A DNA stretch of 64,000 nt from an uncultured Flavobacteriaceae bacterium (GTDB lineage: Bacteria; Bacteroidota; Bacteroidia; Flavobacteriales; Flavobacteriaceae): NCBI GenBank assembly GCA_947488435.1, contig CANKZG010000002.1, positions 186,001 through 250,000 of the forward strand, given 5' to 3'. The translations under genes were made by a program, and so were the position numbers. The notes under the pieces were generated by a model, which made no database searches, had not been told where the DNA came from, and saw nothing but the letters and a program-made list of their open reading frames with translations. This document shows, one piece after another, positions 18,128 to 27,512 of the stretch. How positions within the stretch are numbered: position 1 is the stretch's first letter; every line of letters begins with the position of its first letter.

Positions 18128-19645
18128 TTAGATAATATTCAACATTTTTTCTGTGGCTTTTATGGCGGAAACCGTCTGATCAGAATCCAAACCTCTAGTA
18201 GTAAAATCTTTTCCTTCTCGTGCCCATGTGATCACCGTTTCGCATAGGGCATCAGAATTACTCCCTGGTGGAATCCGAACTGCATAATCGACCAATTCAG
18301 GAAGTACAGTTTTTTGTGATGCATACACTTTATGTAGCGCATTCATGAAGGCATCAAACTGTCCATCTCCTTGCGCATGTTCCTCAAAAGGTTTGCCTTC
18401 TATTTCCACGGCAACCGTTGTAGAGGGTTTCAGCCCCTTAGAATGCGTAAGTACATAGGAAGTAACTATAACCTTTTGTTCATAGGAATTACTGTCTAAA
18501 ACATCCGAAATAATAAATGGAAGATCATCTTTAGTAACTTTTTCTTTTTTATCACCCAAGGCGATAATACGCTGCGTGACTTTCTTTAGTTCATCATCAT
18601 TAAGGGTTAAACCAAGTTCTTGCAGATTTTTTAGAATATTAGCTTTTCCTGAAGTTTTACCTAAGGCATATTTGCGCTTTCTTCCAAAGCGTTCTGGTAA
18701 TAAATCGTTGAAGTATAAGTTCTTTTTACTGTCTCCATCTGCATGAATTCCGGCAGTTTGTGTAAATACGTTATCACCAACGATAGGTTTATTTGCCGGG
18801 ATTCCGAAACCAGTAAAAGCAGACACTAATTTACTAACCTTGTATAATGAGGGTTCTTGAACACTGGTGTGCAGATCCGGCATAAAATCATTCATTACAG
18901 CTATAACACTTGCTAATGGGGCATTACCTGCACGTTCTCCCATACCATTTACGGTAAGGTGTAGTCCATGACATCCAGCTTTTAATGCTTCCATTACATT
19001 GGCAACACTTAAATCATAGTCGTTATGCCCATGAAAATCGAAATGTAAATTTGAGTAACGTTGTACAATTTTCGAGATAAAGTCAAAAGTTTCAGTATGC
19101 GTTAAAATACCCAAGGTATCCGGTAGCAAAATTCTACGGATGGGTTGCGTAGCTAGAAAATCTAGAAAATCAAATACATATTCTTGTGAATTACGCATAC
19201 CATTACTCCAATCTTCCAAATAAATGTTAGAAGCAATGTCGTGCTGTTGGGCAGCGGCTATAACAGCCCCTATCTCAGAAAAATGTTCTTTAGGAGTTTT
19301 CTTTAGCTGATAGGTAAGGTGATTTAGCGAACCTTTGGTTAATATATTTTGGACTTTAGCCCCAGCTTTTTGCATCCAATCGATTGAAATACCACCATCT
19401 ACAAAACTCAAAATCTCTACACGATCTTCATAGCCTTCTGCTATGGCCCATTCCATAATTTGTTTTACCGCGTCAAATTCACCTTCAGAAACTCGAGCAG
19501 AAGCCACCTCTATACGGTCTACTTTAAGTTCTTGAAGTAAAAGTTTTGCTAAAGTCAACTTTTCAGAAGCGGAAAACGATACTCCAGAGGTCTGTTCACC
19601 ATCCCTAAGGGTGGTATCCATTATTTCAATTTTTCTTGCCTTCAT
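18128..19645 (-). CDS. leuA: 2-isopropylmalate synthase (LeuA-like; citramalate synthase possible)
   Basis: This 505-residue acyl-CoA condensing enzyme sits between leuD and leuB, which supports 2-isopropylmalate synthase. The catalytic DTTLRDGEQTSGVSFSASEK and the metal-binding HGHNDYDLSVANV are present, followed by the synthase region VNGMGERAGNAPLASV. A C-terminal LeuA dimer/regulatory domain covers about residues 375-505 (VAVEIEGKP, GDGQFDAFMNALHKV). It lacks the EDA-R motif of ordinary LeuA; that position reads YLEDWSNGM, and HNDYD replaces the usual HNDLG. These differences bring it nearer to citramalate-synthase-like members, so pyruvate rather than 2-oxoisovalerate as substrate cannot be excluded. 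No ilvA is present in the window. Confidence 0.8.
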   Translation of the reverse strand: MKARKIEIMDTTLRDGEQTSGVSFSASEKLTLAKLLLQELKVDRIEVASARVSEGEFDAVKQIMEWAIAEGYEDRVEILSFVDGGISIDWMQKAGAKVQNILTKGSLNHLTYQLKKTPKEHFSEIGAVIAAAQQHDIASNIYLEDWSNGMRNSQEYVFDFLDFLATQPIRRILLPDTLGILTHTETFDFISKIVQRYSNLHFDFHGHNDYDLSVANVMEALKAGCHGLHLTVNGMGERAGNAPLASVIAVMNDFMPDLHTSVQEPSLYKVSKLVSAFTGFGIPANKPIVGDNVFTQTAGIHADGDSKKNLYFNDLLPERFGRKRKYALGKTSGKANILKNLQELGLTLNDDELKKVTQRIIALGDKKEKVTKDDLPFIISDVLDSNSYEQKVIVTSYVLTHSKGLKPSTTVAVEIEGKPFEEHAQGDGQFDAFMNALHKVYASQKTVLPELVDYAVRIPPGSNSDALCETVITWAREGKDFTTRGLDSDQTVSAIKATEKMLNII

Positions 19646-19699
19646 TGGATAAGGTACAGGCGCTATTTACTAACGCATAATCGATTGCTTAGTTAACTC

Positions 19700-20296
19700 T
19701 TATAATGGTGTAGTTTGCGCAAAAACTTTAATGTCGTCCTTAATGTTTAATAGGTAATCAATATCATCAAAACCGTTCAACATATTAGACTTTTTGTAGG
19801 CATTAATATCAAAATTTTCTTGAAGCTCCGTGCCTACGAGGGTAATAGTTTGCGCATTAAGATCCACTTTCAGTTCTGTTTCTGGATTTGCTGCAATAGC
19901 ATCAAAAATTTGCTGAAGAAAATCGGCACTTACCTGCACTGGAAGTACGCCAATATTAAGGCAATTATTTCTGAAAATATCAGCAAAAAAGCTGGAAACA
20001 ACACAGCGAAATCCATAATCATAAACTGCCCATGCGGCATGTTCACGTGAGGAACCCGATCCGAAGTTTTTTCCACCTACTAATATTTTACCGCTATAGC
20101 TGGAATTGTTCAAAACAAAATCGTTCTTGGGAGTGTTATCCGCGTTATAACGCCAATCTCTGAATAGGTTATCTCCAAACCCTTTGCGTTCTGTTGCCTT
20201 GAGGAATCGAGCAGGAATGATCTGATCAGTATCTACATTTTCTATAGGAAGTGGTACTGCGCTACTTGTAAGGATATCAAATTTATCGTAAGCCAT
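19700..20296 (-). CDS. leuD: 3-isopropylmalate dehydratase, small subunit
   Basis: LeuD pairs with LeuC to isomerise 2-isopropylmalate to 3-isopropylmalate. The 198-residue length is normal. The swivelling-domain motifs are clear: [18 protein letters not shown] near the N-terminus and [16 protein letters not shown] in the middle. The gene follows leuC by 35 bp and precedes leuA by 54 bp on the same strand. No anomaly. Confidence 0.95.
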   Translation of the reverse strand: MAYDKFDILTSSAVPLPIENVDTDQIIPARFLKATERKGFGDNLFRDWRYNADNTPKNDFVLNNSSYSGKILVGGKNFGSGSSREHAAWAVYDYGFRCVVSSFFADIFRNNCLNIGVLPVQVSADFLQQIFDAIAANPETELKVDLNAQTITLVGTELQENFDINAYKKSNMLNGFDDIDYLLNIKDDIKVFAQTTPL

Positions 20297-20331
20297 TTTC
20301 TTAATTTCAATTGTGAGTTCTACGTATGGTT

Positions 20332-21741
20332 TTATACCAATTCTTCTTGCATTAATTCTCGTGGGTCTGTTACTTTTCCTGTAATTGCTGCTGCTGCAGC
20401 CACTAACGGACTGGCTAAAAGCGTGCGAGATCCAGGTCCCTGACGTCCTTCAAAATTTCGATTTGAAGTGCTTACTGCATATTTTCCAGGAGGAATTTTA
20501 TCTTCATTCATGGCTAAACAGGCTGAACATCCAGGTTCCCTAAGTTCAAATCCAGCTTCATGTAGTAAATCAAGAATACCTTCTTCTTTTATGGCTTCTT
20601 CCACACGGTGTGAGCCCGGTACGAGCCATGCGGTAACATGAGCGGCTTTTTTTCTTCCTTTAACAATAGAGGCAAAGGCTCTAAAATCTTCGATACGACC
20701 ATTGGTACAGCTTCCCAGAAAAACAAAATCAATAGGCTTTCCTATCATTGTATCTCCTTCAGCAAAATCCATGTAATTCAAAGATTTTTTATACGTTGCT
20801 ACTCCACCTTCTAATTTTTCAGCTAATGGAATGTCATTTTTAATACCCATCCCCATACCAGGATTAGTTCCATAGGTTATCATGGGTTCTATAGTTGCTG
20901 CATCAAAAGCAATTTCCTTATCGAAAACAGCATCAACATCAGTGACTAAAGTCTCCCAATACGCCATTGCTTTATCCCAAGCATCACCTTTTGGGGTAAA
21001 CTCTCGATCTTTTATGTAATCAAAGGTTTTATCATCCGGAGCAATCATTCCACCCCGTGCTCCCATTTCTATACTTAGGTTACAAACTGTCATGCGACCT
21101 TCCATCGACATATTTTCAAAAACATCGCCAGCATATTCTACAAAATACCCTGTTGCACCAGAGGTAGTCAATTGCGAAATAATAAAAAGAGCGACATCCT
21201 TTGCGGTAACTCCTTTATCTAACGCTCCATTAATTGTAATACGCATGCGCTTTGGCTTAGGCTGCATAATGCATTGACTAGCCAAAACCATTTCAACTTC
21301 AGAAGTACCAATGCCAAACGCAATGGCACCAAACGCTCCATGGGTCGACGTATGTGAATCTCCACATACAATAGTAGCGCCAGGAACAGTAATTCCATTT
21401 TCAGGGCCAATTACATGAACAATACCATTTTTTTCATGTCCCAACCCCCAATATCTGATGTTGTGTTTTTTGGCATTGTCTTCCAAAGCCTGCAATTGAT
21501 TGGCCGATAAAGGATCTTTTACCGGAAGATGCTGATTAATGGTAGGCGTATTGTGATCTGCTGTTGCAAAGGTTCTATCTGGATAAATTACCTCAATATT
21601 TCTGTTTTTAAGACCTAAAAAAGCAACGGGACTCGTTACCTCGTGAATAAGATGTCGGTCAATAAATAGCACGTCAGGACCATTTTCTATTTTTTTAACT
21701 ACATGGGAATCCCAAACTTTATCAAATAGTGTTTTTTTCAT
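20332..21741 (-). CDS. leuC: 3-isopropylmalate dehydratase, large subunit
   Basis: LeuC is the aconitase-type large subunit carrying the [4Fe-4S] cluster. It is 469 residues, as expected. Active-site and cluster motifs include [20 protein letters not shown], then the cluster cysteines in [13 protein letters not shown] and [16 protein letters not shown]. The N-terminus [15 protein letters not shown] is typical, which supports the start. It is the first gene of the leu operon. A TACTTTTG -7-like box lies about 80 bp upstream, and a 5-bp inverted repeat (ACCTT-GACT-AAGGT, 21768-21781) lies in the presumed leader. Secure call. Confidence 0.96.
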   Translation of the reverse strand: MKKTLFDKVWDSHVVKKIENGPDVLFIDRHLIHEVTSPVAFLGLKNRNIEVIYPDRTFATADHNTPTINQHLPVKDPLSANQLQALEDNAKKHNIRYWGLGHEKNGIVHVIGPENGITVPGATIVCGDSHTSTHGAFGAIAFGIGTSEVEMVLASQCIMQPKPKRMRITINGALDKGVTAKDVALFIISQLTTSGATGYFVEYAGDVFENMSMEGRMTVCNLSIEMGARGGMIAPDDKTFDYIKDREFTPKGDAWDKAMAYWETLVTDVDAVFDKEIAFDAATIEPMITYGTNPGMGMGIKNDIPLAEKLEGGVATYKKSLNYMDFAEGDTMIGKPIDFVFLGSCTNGRIEDFRAFASIVKGRKKAAHVTAWLVPGSHRVEEAIKEEGILDLLHEAGFELREPGCSACLAMNEDKIPPGKYAVSTSNRNFEGRQGPGSRTLLASPLVAAAAAITGKVTDPRELMQEELV

Positions 21742-21820
21742 CTTAAATATGCTAAACTTTTGGTACCACCTTGACTAAGGTTATACTGCATTGATTTTTT
21801 CAAAATAATTACAATCTAAG

Positions 21821-21828
21821 CAAAAGTA
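21821..21828 (-). promoter_or_regulatory. Candidate -7 element for the leu operon
   Basis: On the minus strand this reads TACTTTTG, a full match to TAnnTTTG. Twenty nt further upstream the -33 position reads TTC instead of TTG, so the match is partial. The predicted leader of leuC would be about 72 nt and would include the inverted repeat ACCTT-GACT-AAGGT. The same TACTTTTG box is used by the E1 dehydrogenase promoter at 56653-56683. Confidence 0.45.
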
Positions 21829-21987
21829 AAAAACACTTAAATTTTGAGAAATTACCTCCAATAAGATTACGATGTTCAACAAGGTTTAAAGAATTGTAAG
21901 TATCAACTTATCAGTATGTTACCATGGGCTTATAGCGAAAAAAAAATGTTAACAAACAGTTTAACAAGACAACTTAAGACTTTAACA

Positions 21988-22002
21988 TTACCGTAACGGT
22001 AA
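21988..22002. promoter_or_regulatory. Perfect 15-bp palindrome, possible operator
   Basis: TTACCGT-A-ACGGTAA is a perfect inverted repeat with a one-base centre. It lies 66 bp before the DUF2911 gene and about 160 bp from the predicted leuC start of transcription. It has the size and symmetry of a dimeric regulator site and higher GC than its flanks. Which gene it controls is not known. Confidence 0.4.
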
Positions 22003-22067
22003 ACTATAAGCAGTATTCCTAATTTTAGGCGTTAAAATTAATCTAACTGATATTTAAAATTAATCAC

Positions 22068-23180
22068 ATGAAACAATTCAACTTTAAAGCTAGTTTAGGA
22101 AGCGCTTTGCTGTTTTTTCTAGTATTTACAATCTCTCTTAGCGCTCAGCTTACAACTCCAGCGAGTAGTCCGGAAGCGGAGGTTATGCAACGTGTAGGGA
22201 TTACTGATATTACCATTCACTACAACAGACCTTATACTAAAGGAAGAGAAATTTGGGGAAAATTAGTGCCCTATGGATTTAATAATTTAGGTTTTGGAAC
22301 GGCAACTGCAGCACCCTGGAGATCTGGTGCTGATTACAATACAACGATTGCATTTACGCATGATGTTAAGTTAGAAGGAAATGATATCAAAGCTGGAAAA
22401 TATGCTTTGTTTTTTGCACCTGAAGAAAACGGAGATGTTACGGTAGTACTTTCTACCAATACCACATCTTGGGGAAGTTATTTTTATGATGAAAAAGAAG
22501 ATGCTTTACGATTTAAAGTAAAACTAAAAGATATTGAAAATCATTACGAAATGCTTACCTATTCCTTTGATACCGCAGATGCTACCAGTACTGTGGCTAC
22601 TTTAAAATGGGCTAAAAAGGAAATTCCTTTTAAAATAGAAGTTGACGTAAAGAAAACAGTAATGGAAGGTATTGCAAATGATTTGCGAAACCCTACAGGT
22701 TTTCAACAATCAACTTGGGATCAGGCTGCTAACTATGCCTACAATGCTGGAGAGTTAGACAAAGCATTGGAATGGGTAAACTCTTCTATCAGTGGATGGT
22801 TCTTTAGTAAAGAAACCTTTACAAACTTATCGTTAAAATCACGAATCCTTCAGAAACAAGGAAACGCAACAGAAGCAAGTGCTTTATTAGACAAGGCCAT
22901 CGCATTAGGATCTAATAGAGAAGTTTATAACGCAGGTACCCAGCTTATTGCTGCAGGAAATAAAGACAAAGCGCTAAGTGTTTTAAAAGCTAATGCAAAG
23001 AAAAACAAAGGAGAGTTCCCAAGTAATTATGGGTTAGCTAGAGCTTACTCTGCAAAAGGGGATTTTAAAAATGCTATAAGGTCTATAAATAAGTCGATGC
23101 AGGCTGCTCCGGCTAATTTTAAACCAAGATTAGAAGCAAGCTTGGAAAGACTAAAAAAAGGAGAAGATATTAATCAATAA
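22068..23180 (+). CDS. DUF2911 domain protein with C-terminal TPR-like repeats
   Basis: The 370-residue protein has a signal peptide (about 1-26, ending SLSAQ) and a DUF2911 domain over about residues 30-175, with IHYNRPYTKGREIWGKLVPY, AAPWRSGADYNTTI and LSTNTTSWGSYFYDEKEDAL. The last 150 residues are helical repeats with alanine/leucine spacing typical of tetratricopeptide repeats (NYAYNAGELDKALEWVNSSI and FPSNYGLARAYSAKGDFKNA). DUF2911 has no established activity. The protein is probably periplasmic and may act as a scaffold through its TPRs. A single gene, bounded upstream by a palindrome and downstream by a hairpin terminator. Confidence 0.85.
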   Translation: MKQFNFKASLGSALLFFLVFTISLSAQLTTPASSPEAEVMQRVGITDITIHYNRPYTKGREIWGKLVPYGFNNLGFGTATAAPWRSGADYNTTIAFTHDVKLEGNDIKAGKYALFFAPEENGDVTVVLSTNTTSWGSYFYDEKEDALRFKVKLKDIENHYEMLTYSFDTADATSTVATLKWAKKEIPFKIEVDVKKTVMEGIANDLRNPTGFQQSTWDQAANYAYNAGELDKALEWVNSSISGWFFSKETFTNLSLKSRILQKQGNATEASALLDKAIALGSNREVYNAGTQLIAAGNKDKALSVLKANAKKNKGEFPSNYGLARAYSAKGDFKNAIRSINKSMQAAPANFKPRLEASLERLKKGEDINQ

Positions 23181-23199
23181 AACCGAATACTTCACCTAG

Positions 23200-23236
23200 A
23201 AAAGGATACTTAATTTGAATTGGGTATCCTTTTTTT
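23200..23236 (+). terminator. Rho-independent terminator after the DUF2911 gene
   Basis: AAAGGATAC at 23201-23209 pairs with GTATCCTTT at 23224-23232 across a 14-nt loop, and the right arm runs into seven T residues (23230-23236). It lies 20 bp past the DUF2911 stop and just before the convergent recG stop. On the minus strand the T-run is short, so it mainly serves the plus-strand gene. Confidence 0.75.
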
Positions 23237-23238
23237 AT

Positions 23239-25344
23239 TTAGCTTATGTAGTTCCATATGGTTTTGTGTTTTACCACTTGGGCATAGCTATAGCGTAATA
23301 CTGCATTCTTCTCTAAGGCCAATGAAGGATCTTCACGAAGTATCTTTTGGGCATAAAATCGTGCAGTTTTAAGAATATCATTATCCTTAACAATATCGGC
23401 AATTTTAAGTGCTAAAATTCCACTTTGTTGAGTACCCATAAGATCTCCGGGACCTCGAAGTTTTAAATCTACTTCAGCAATTTCGAAACCGTCGCTGGTG
23501 CGTACCATCGTTTCAAGCCGCGTTTTACTGTCTTGGGATAACTTAAAACTGGTCATTAAAATACAATAGCTCTGATCTGCGCCTCTGCCCACACGTCCTC
23601 TAAGTTGATGTAGTTGTGAGAGTCCAAAACGCTCTGCACTTTCAATAATCATTACAGAAGCGTTAGGAACATTTACACCCACCTCAATAACGGTAGTAGC
23701 AACCATAATTTGTGTTTCTCCTTTGACGAAACGCTGCATTTCAAAATCTTTTTGCTCAGATTTCATTTGTCCATGCACAATAGAGATCTGATATTCCGGT
23801 TGCGGAAATTCCCGAACGATACTTTCATAACCGTCCATTAAATCTTTATAATCTAAGGCCTGCGATTCTTGAATTAACGGGTATACAACATACACTTGAT
23901 GTCCCTTTTTGATTTCGTTTCGAATAAAACCAAAAACCTTTAAGCGATTAGTATCGTATCGATGCACTGTTTTTATCGATTTTCTACCGGGCGGAAGTTC
24001 ATCAATAACAGAAATATCCAAATCCCCATAGAGACTCATTGCTAATGTTCTAGGGATTGGCGTAGCCGTCATTACTAAAATATGCGGCGGGTTGTGATTC
24101 TTTTTCCATAATTTAGAACGCTGCGCAACACCAAAGCGATGTTGTTCATCAATAATTGCTAGTCCTAGATTTTTGAAAACAACCTTATCTTCAAGTATGG
24201 CATGTGTTCCAATTAAGATATGCAAGTCTCCATTTTCCAATTCGGCATGAATTCGTTTCCGTTCCGATTTTTTGCTAGATCCGGTAAGTAACGCAATACT
24301 AATATCAAGCTTTCCAAGTAGTGCTTTGAGGCCCTGAAAATGCTGTACAGCCAATATTTCTGTTGGCGCCATAAGACAACCTTGAAAGTCATTGTCTATG
24401 GCAATCAATAAGGTCATCAAGGCGACAATAGTTTTTCCAGAACCAACATCACCTTGTAACAATCGATTCATTTGCGCATTACTCCCCAGATCTCCCCGAA
24501 TTTCTTTGATAACTCTTTTTTGAGCACTGGTTAATTCAAAAGGGAGGTGATTGGCATAAAAATCATGAAACAACGTGCCTACCTGATCAAACGGGAACCC
24601 TTTAATTTTACGCTTTCTATTAATATTCTTACTAATAAGTTGCAGTTGTACGTAAAATAGCTCTTCAAACTTTAATCGAAACTGCGCTCTTGCCAATAAT
24701 TGTTGACTCTTAGGAAAATGGATATTGAAAAGAGCTTCACTCTTTGAAATTAGTTTTAATTCCTCCAAAAGATCCGAGGATAGGGTTTCTCGAAAAACCC
24801 CTTTCGTTTCCAGAAATAATTGTTGGTTTAGCTTATGTATTACGCGATTGGTAATCCCGCGGTTTGAGAGTTTTTCCGTTGAAGGGTAGATAGGTTGCAT
24901 TGCAATTCGCGTGCTCTTTTCATGATCTGCTAACAACTCCATCTCCGGATGTGGCATAGAGAAAGCTCCCCCGAACCAATTCGTTTTTCCAAACACAACA
25001 TAAGGGGTATTTAACTTTAGCTGCTCCTGAATCCATTTTTGTCCACGAAACCATACAAGTTCCAATTGTCCGGTATCATCAACAAAGGTTGCAACCAGAC
25101 GTTTGCCCTGTTTTTGTGGAACTGTTTTTAAGTGGACTATTTTTCCAATAATCTGTACATCGGCACTACTGCGTTGTAACTGATTAATTCTATAGTATCG
25201 GGTTTTATCTAAATATCGATTTGGAAATAAATTAATAAGATCTTGATAGGTATGCACTCCGAGTTCAGACGCTAGTGTTTCTGCCCGATTAGGACCAACT
25301 CCTTTAAGATAAGCAATTGGGGTTTGCAAAAAATTAGCATTCAT
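23239..25344 (-). CDS. recG: ATP-dependent DNA helicase RecG
   Basis: RecG remodels stalled forks and branched DNA. I place the start at the ATG at 25344 (MNANFLQTPIAYLKGVGPNR), giving 701 residues; an in-frame start at 25386 adds a hydrophobic, unlike-family 14-residue leader. The N-terminal wedge/OB domain starts with YLKGVGPNRAETLASELGV. Helicase motif I is RLLQGDVGSGKTIVAL, motif II is AIIDEQHRFGV, motif III is MTATPIPRTLAMS, and motif VI is LSQLHQLRGRVGRG. The C-terminal RecG signature QQSGILALKIADIV is present. It converges with the DUF2911 gene and diverges from the M1 peptidase gene, with an 80-bp gap. Confidence 0.96.
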   Translation of the reverse strand: MNANFLQTPIAYLKGVGPNRAETLASELGVHTYQDLINLFPNRYLDKTRYYRINQLQRSSADVQIIGKIVHLKTVPQKQGKRLVATFVDDTGQLELVWFRGQKWIQEQLKLNTPYVVFGKTNWFGGAFSMPHPEMELLADHEKSTRIAMQPIYPSTEKLSNRGITNRVIHKLNQQLFLETKGVFRETLSSDLLEELKLISKSEALFNIHFPKSQQLLARAQFRLKFEELFYVQLQLISKNINRKRKIKGFPFDQVGTLFHDFYANHLPFELTSAQKRVIKEIRGDLGSNAQMNRLLQGDVGSGKTIVALMTLLIAIDNDFQGCLMAPTEILAVQHFQGLKALLGKLDISIALLTGSSKKSERKRIHAELENGDLHILIGTHAILEDKVVFKNLGLAIIDEQHRFGVAQRSKLWKKNHNPPHILVMTATPIPRTLAMSLYGDLDISVIDELPPGRKSIKTVHRYDTNRLKVFGFIRNEIKKGHQVYVVYPLIQESQALDYKDLMDGYESIVREFPQPEYQISIVHGQMKSEQKDFEMQRFVKGETQIMVATTVIEVGVNVPNASVMIIESAERFGLSQLHQLRGRVGRGADQSYCILMTSFKLSQDSKTRLETMVRTSDGFEIAEVDLKLRGPGDLMGTQQSGILALKIADIVKDNDILKTARFYAQKILREDPSLALEKNAVLRYSYAQVVKHKTIWNYIS

Positions 25345-25424
25345 AGGACTAAAATAGTGCTTCAAGCATACAACTGCAACAACCAATTTTCTTATTTTGG
25401 TGCAACTTTTGATTTAGAGTCTTT

Positions 25425-27512
25425 ATGAACTTATGCTTGGGTATTCTTTTTATGATAAGTTCCCTTTTGGGTTTTGGTCAACAGCAGGCTAAAATAGATG
25501 TCATTAAAGGCGAAATTGAAGTATATCCGCAACCCTATACAAAAAGTATAGAAGGCACTGTTCAGTATACCATAAAGATTTTAGAGAACATAGATTCCCT
25601 TTTTTTAGATGCACAACAAATGCGCTTTACCAAAGTCGCATTGAACGGAACCGAGATTGCGTATAAAAATGACGGGCAGAAATTGATAATTTCATCTCAC
25701 TTTAAAAAAGGAAACAGTTACAATTTAAAAGTTGCATACGAAACTACGCCCAAACAGGCTTTATATTTTATAGATTGGGATGATGAAATCAAAACAAATG
25801 ACCAGATTTGGACGCAAGGCCAGGGAAAATATACTAGCCATTGGTTGCCCAGTTTTGATGATATGAATGAGAAAGTCATTTTTAGTATTACGGTTACCTG
25901 TGATCCCAAATACAGTGTTGTAGCCAACGGTAATTTGGAAAAAACAAAAGTAGATGACGGTTTGAAACACTGGCAGTATAGAATGGAAAAGCCCATGAGC
26001 AGTTACCTGTTGGCTTTTACTGTTGGAATTTATGATAAAAAAACAACGACTGCTGCAAGTGGAATTCCCTTAGAATTATATTACTACCCAGCAGATAGTA
26101 CCAAAGTTGAATACACCTATAGGCATACCAAAACAATGTTTGATTTTCTGGAGGCGGAAATAGGCATTGCCTATCCCTGGCAAAATTACAAGCAAATTCC
26201 GGTAAAAGATTTTCTATATGCGGGGATGGAGAATACAGGAACCACTATTTTCTCTGATTCGTATATGGTAGATGCTGTTGGTTTTAACGATAAGAACTAT
26301 ATAAATGTTAATGCGCATGAATTGGCGCATCAGTGGTTTGGAAACTTAGTAACCGAAGTTGATAGTAAATCCCACTGGTTGCATGAAGGCTTTGCAACCT
26401 ATTATGCGCTTCTTGCTGAAGGTGAAGTTTTTGGAGAAGATGAGTTTTATTGGAAACTATACAGCTCTGCCTTAATACTTCATGAACAATCTAAGCGGGA
26501 TAAGGGGCAACGCCTAACGGACCCGAAAGCAAGTAGTCTTACTTTTTACGAAAAAGGTGCTTGGGCATTATATGCACTGCGAAAAAGGGTGGGGGATAGT
26601 TCATTTAAAAAAGGAATTAAAACCTATCTTCAAGATTTTGCATATACCAATGTAACCGTTACAGATTTCATGGGAGTAATGGAAAATGTTAGTGGTATGG
26701 ATTTAAGTGCATTTCGGGAGTTATGGCTAGAACAGGAGGCATTCCCGTATGAAGTGGGTATGCGATATTTGAAGGCTGATAATGGGGCTTTACGATCCCT
26801 TATAGCCTTAGAAGAAAAGTTGATGGATAACGAAGGAAAGGAAACTACTTATTTAGAAGCTTATTTAACCGAAACTACTTCCGACAAAATAAAGGGTCAT
26901 CTCATAAAAAAGTACAGCACAAAATTGACCTCTAGTTTTTTGTTAAATAACCTGCTGAGCGATGGAATATATACGCGGCAAGCACTTAGTTTTGCTGTAG
27001 ATAGTATTCCACAAACCGCAAAAAGTAAGTTTGAGACCCTATTAAACGACAAAAGTTATAGTACGCAAGAGAATGCATTGTATAAATTATGGGTAGCTTT
27101 TCCGGAAGACAGAGCTACGTATTTAAATAAAAGTGCTGTAGTAATTGGGCTTAAGAATAGAAGTTTTAGAATGCTATGGTTAGCCCTTGCACTTTTAACC
27201 GAAGGTTACAACGAGGTAGATAAACCGGGATATTATAGCGAATTAAGTGGATATTCAAATAAGCGTTACCATTTCGAAGTAAGACAGTTGGCACTACAAT
27301 GGCTTTCAAGTACATTTCAATTATCCGATACCAATTTAAAAGACCTTATAAATGCTACCCAACATCACAGTTGGCAATTTAAAAAATATGCCCGTGGCGT
27401 ATTGAAAGAAATTATGGAAGATATGGGCTATCGGAATAGAATAATTAATATGAAGGCTACCTTAACCGGTACAGAACAAAACTATATAGAAAATTTAATA
27501 GCAACAGAATGA
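25425..27512 (+). CDS. Secreted M1-family aminopeptidase
   Basis: This 695-residue zinc aminopeptidase begins with a signal peptide (MNLCLGILFMISSLLGFGQ) and should act in the periplasm or outside the cell. The substrate-binding GAMEN motif reads AGMEN (266-270). The zinc site is HELAH (298-302), with Glu321 as the third ligand at the canonical 18-residue spacing, and a following catalytic-domain Tyr region. It is shorter than the lipoprotein homologue at 12166-14745 and lacks the long ERAP-like domain, ending in HEAT-like helices. Its stop overlaps the ATG of the patatin gene by 4 bp, so the two are translationally coupled. Confidence 0.92.
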   Translation: MNLCLGILFMISSLLGFGQQQAKIDVIKGEIEVYPQPYTKSIEGTVQYTIKILENIDSLFLDAQQMRFTKVALNGTEIAYKNDGQKLIISSHFKKGNSYNLKVAYETTPKQALYFIDWDDEIKTNDQIWTQGQGKYTSHWLPSFDDMNEKVIFSITVTCDPKYSVVANGNLEKTKVDDGLKHWQYRMEKPMSSYLLAFTVGIYDKKTTTAASGIPLELYYYPADSTKVEYTYRHTKTMFDFLEAEIGIAYPWQNYKQIPVKDFLYAGMENTGTTIFSDSYMVDAVGFNDKNYINVNAHELAHQWFGNLVTEVDSKSHWLHEGFATYYALLAEGEVFGEDEFYWKLYSSALILHEQSKRDKGQRLTDPKASSLTFYEKGAWALYALRKRVGDSSFKKGIKTYLQDFAYTNVTVTDFMGVMENVSGMDLSAFRELWLEQEAFPYEVGMRYLKADNGALRSLIALEEKLMDNEGKETTYLEAYLTETTSDKIKGHLIKKYSTKLTSSFLLNNLLSDGIYTRQALSFAVDSIPQTAKSKFETLLNDKSYSTQENALYKLWVAFPEDRATYLNKSAVVIGLKNRSFRMLWLALALLTEGYNEVDKPGYYSELSGYSNKRYHFEVRQLALQWLSSTFQLSDTNLKDLINATQHHSWQFKKYARGVLKEIMEDMGYRNRIINMKATLTGTEQNYIENLIATE

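Larger units (their letters stand above)
21742..22067. other. Divergent intergenic region between leuC and the DUF2911 gene
   Basis: The 326 bp hold no gene that I can support. For leuC there is a -7 box at 21821-21828 and a small leader hairpin at 21768-21781. For the rightward gene there is a perfect 15-bp palindrome, TTACCGTAACGGTAA, at 21988-22002, preceded by three TTTAACA-like repeats. No full TTG-TAnnTTTG promoter was found for the rightward gene. Confidence 0.6.

Noticed and set aside
25345-25386. Longer N-terminus for RecG
   Set aside because: The 14 extra residues are hydrophobic and unlike RecG; the internal ATG gives the normal N-terminus.
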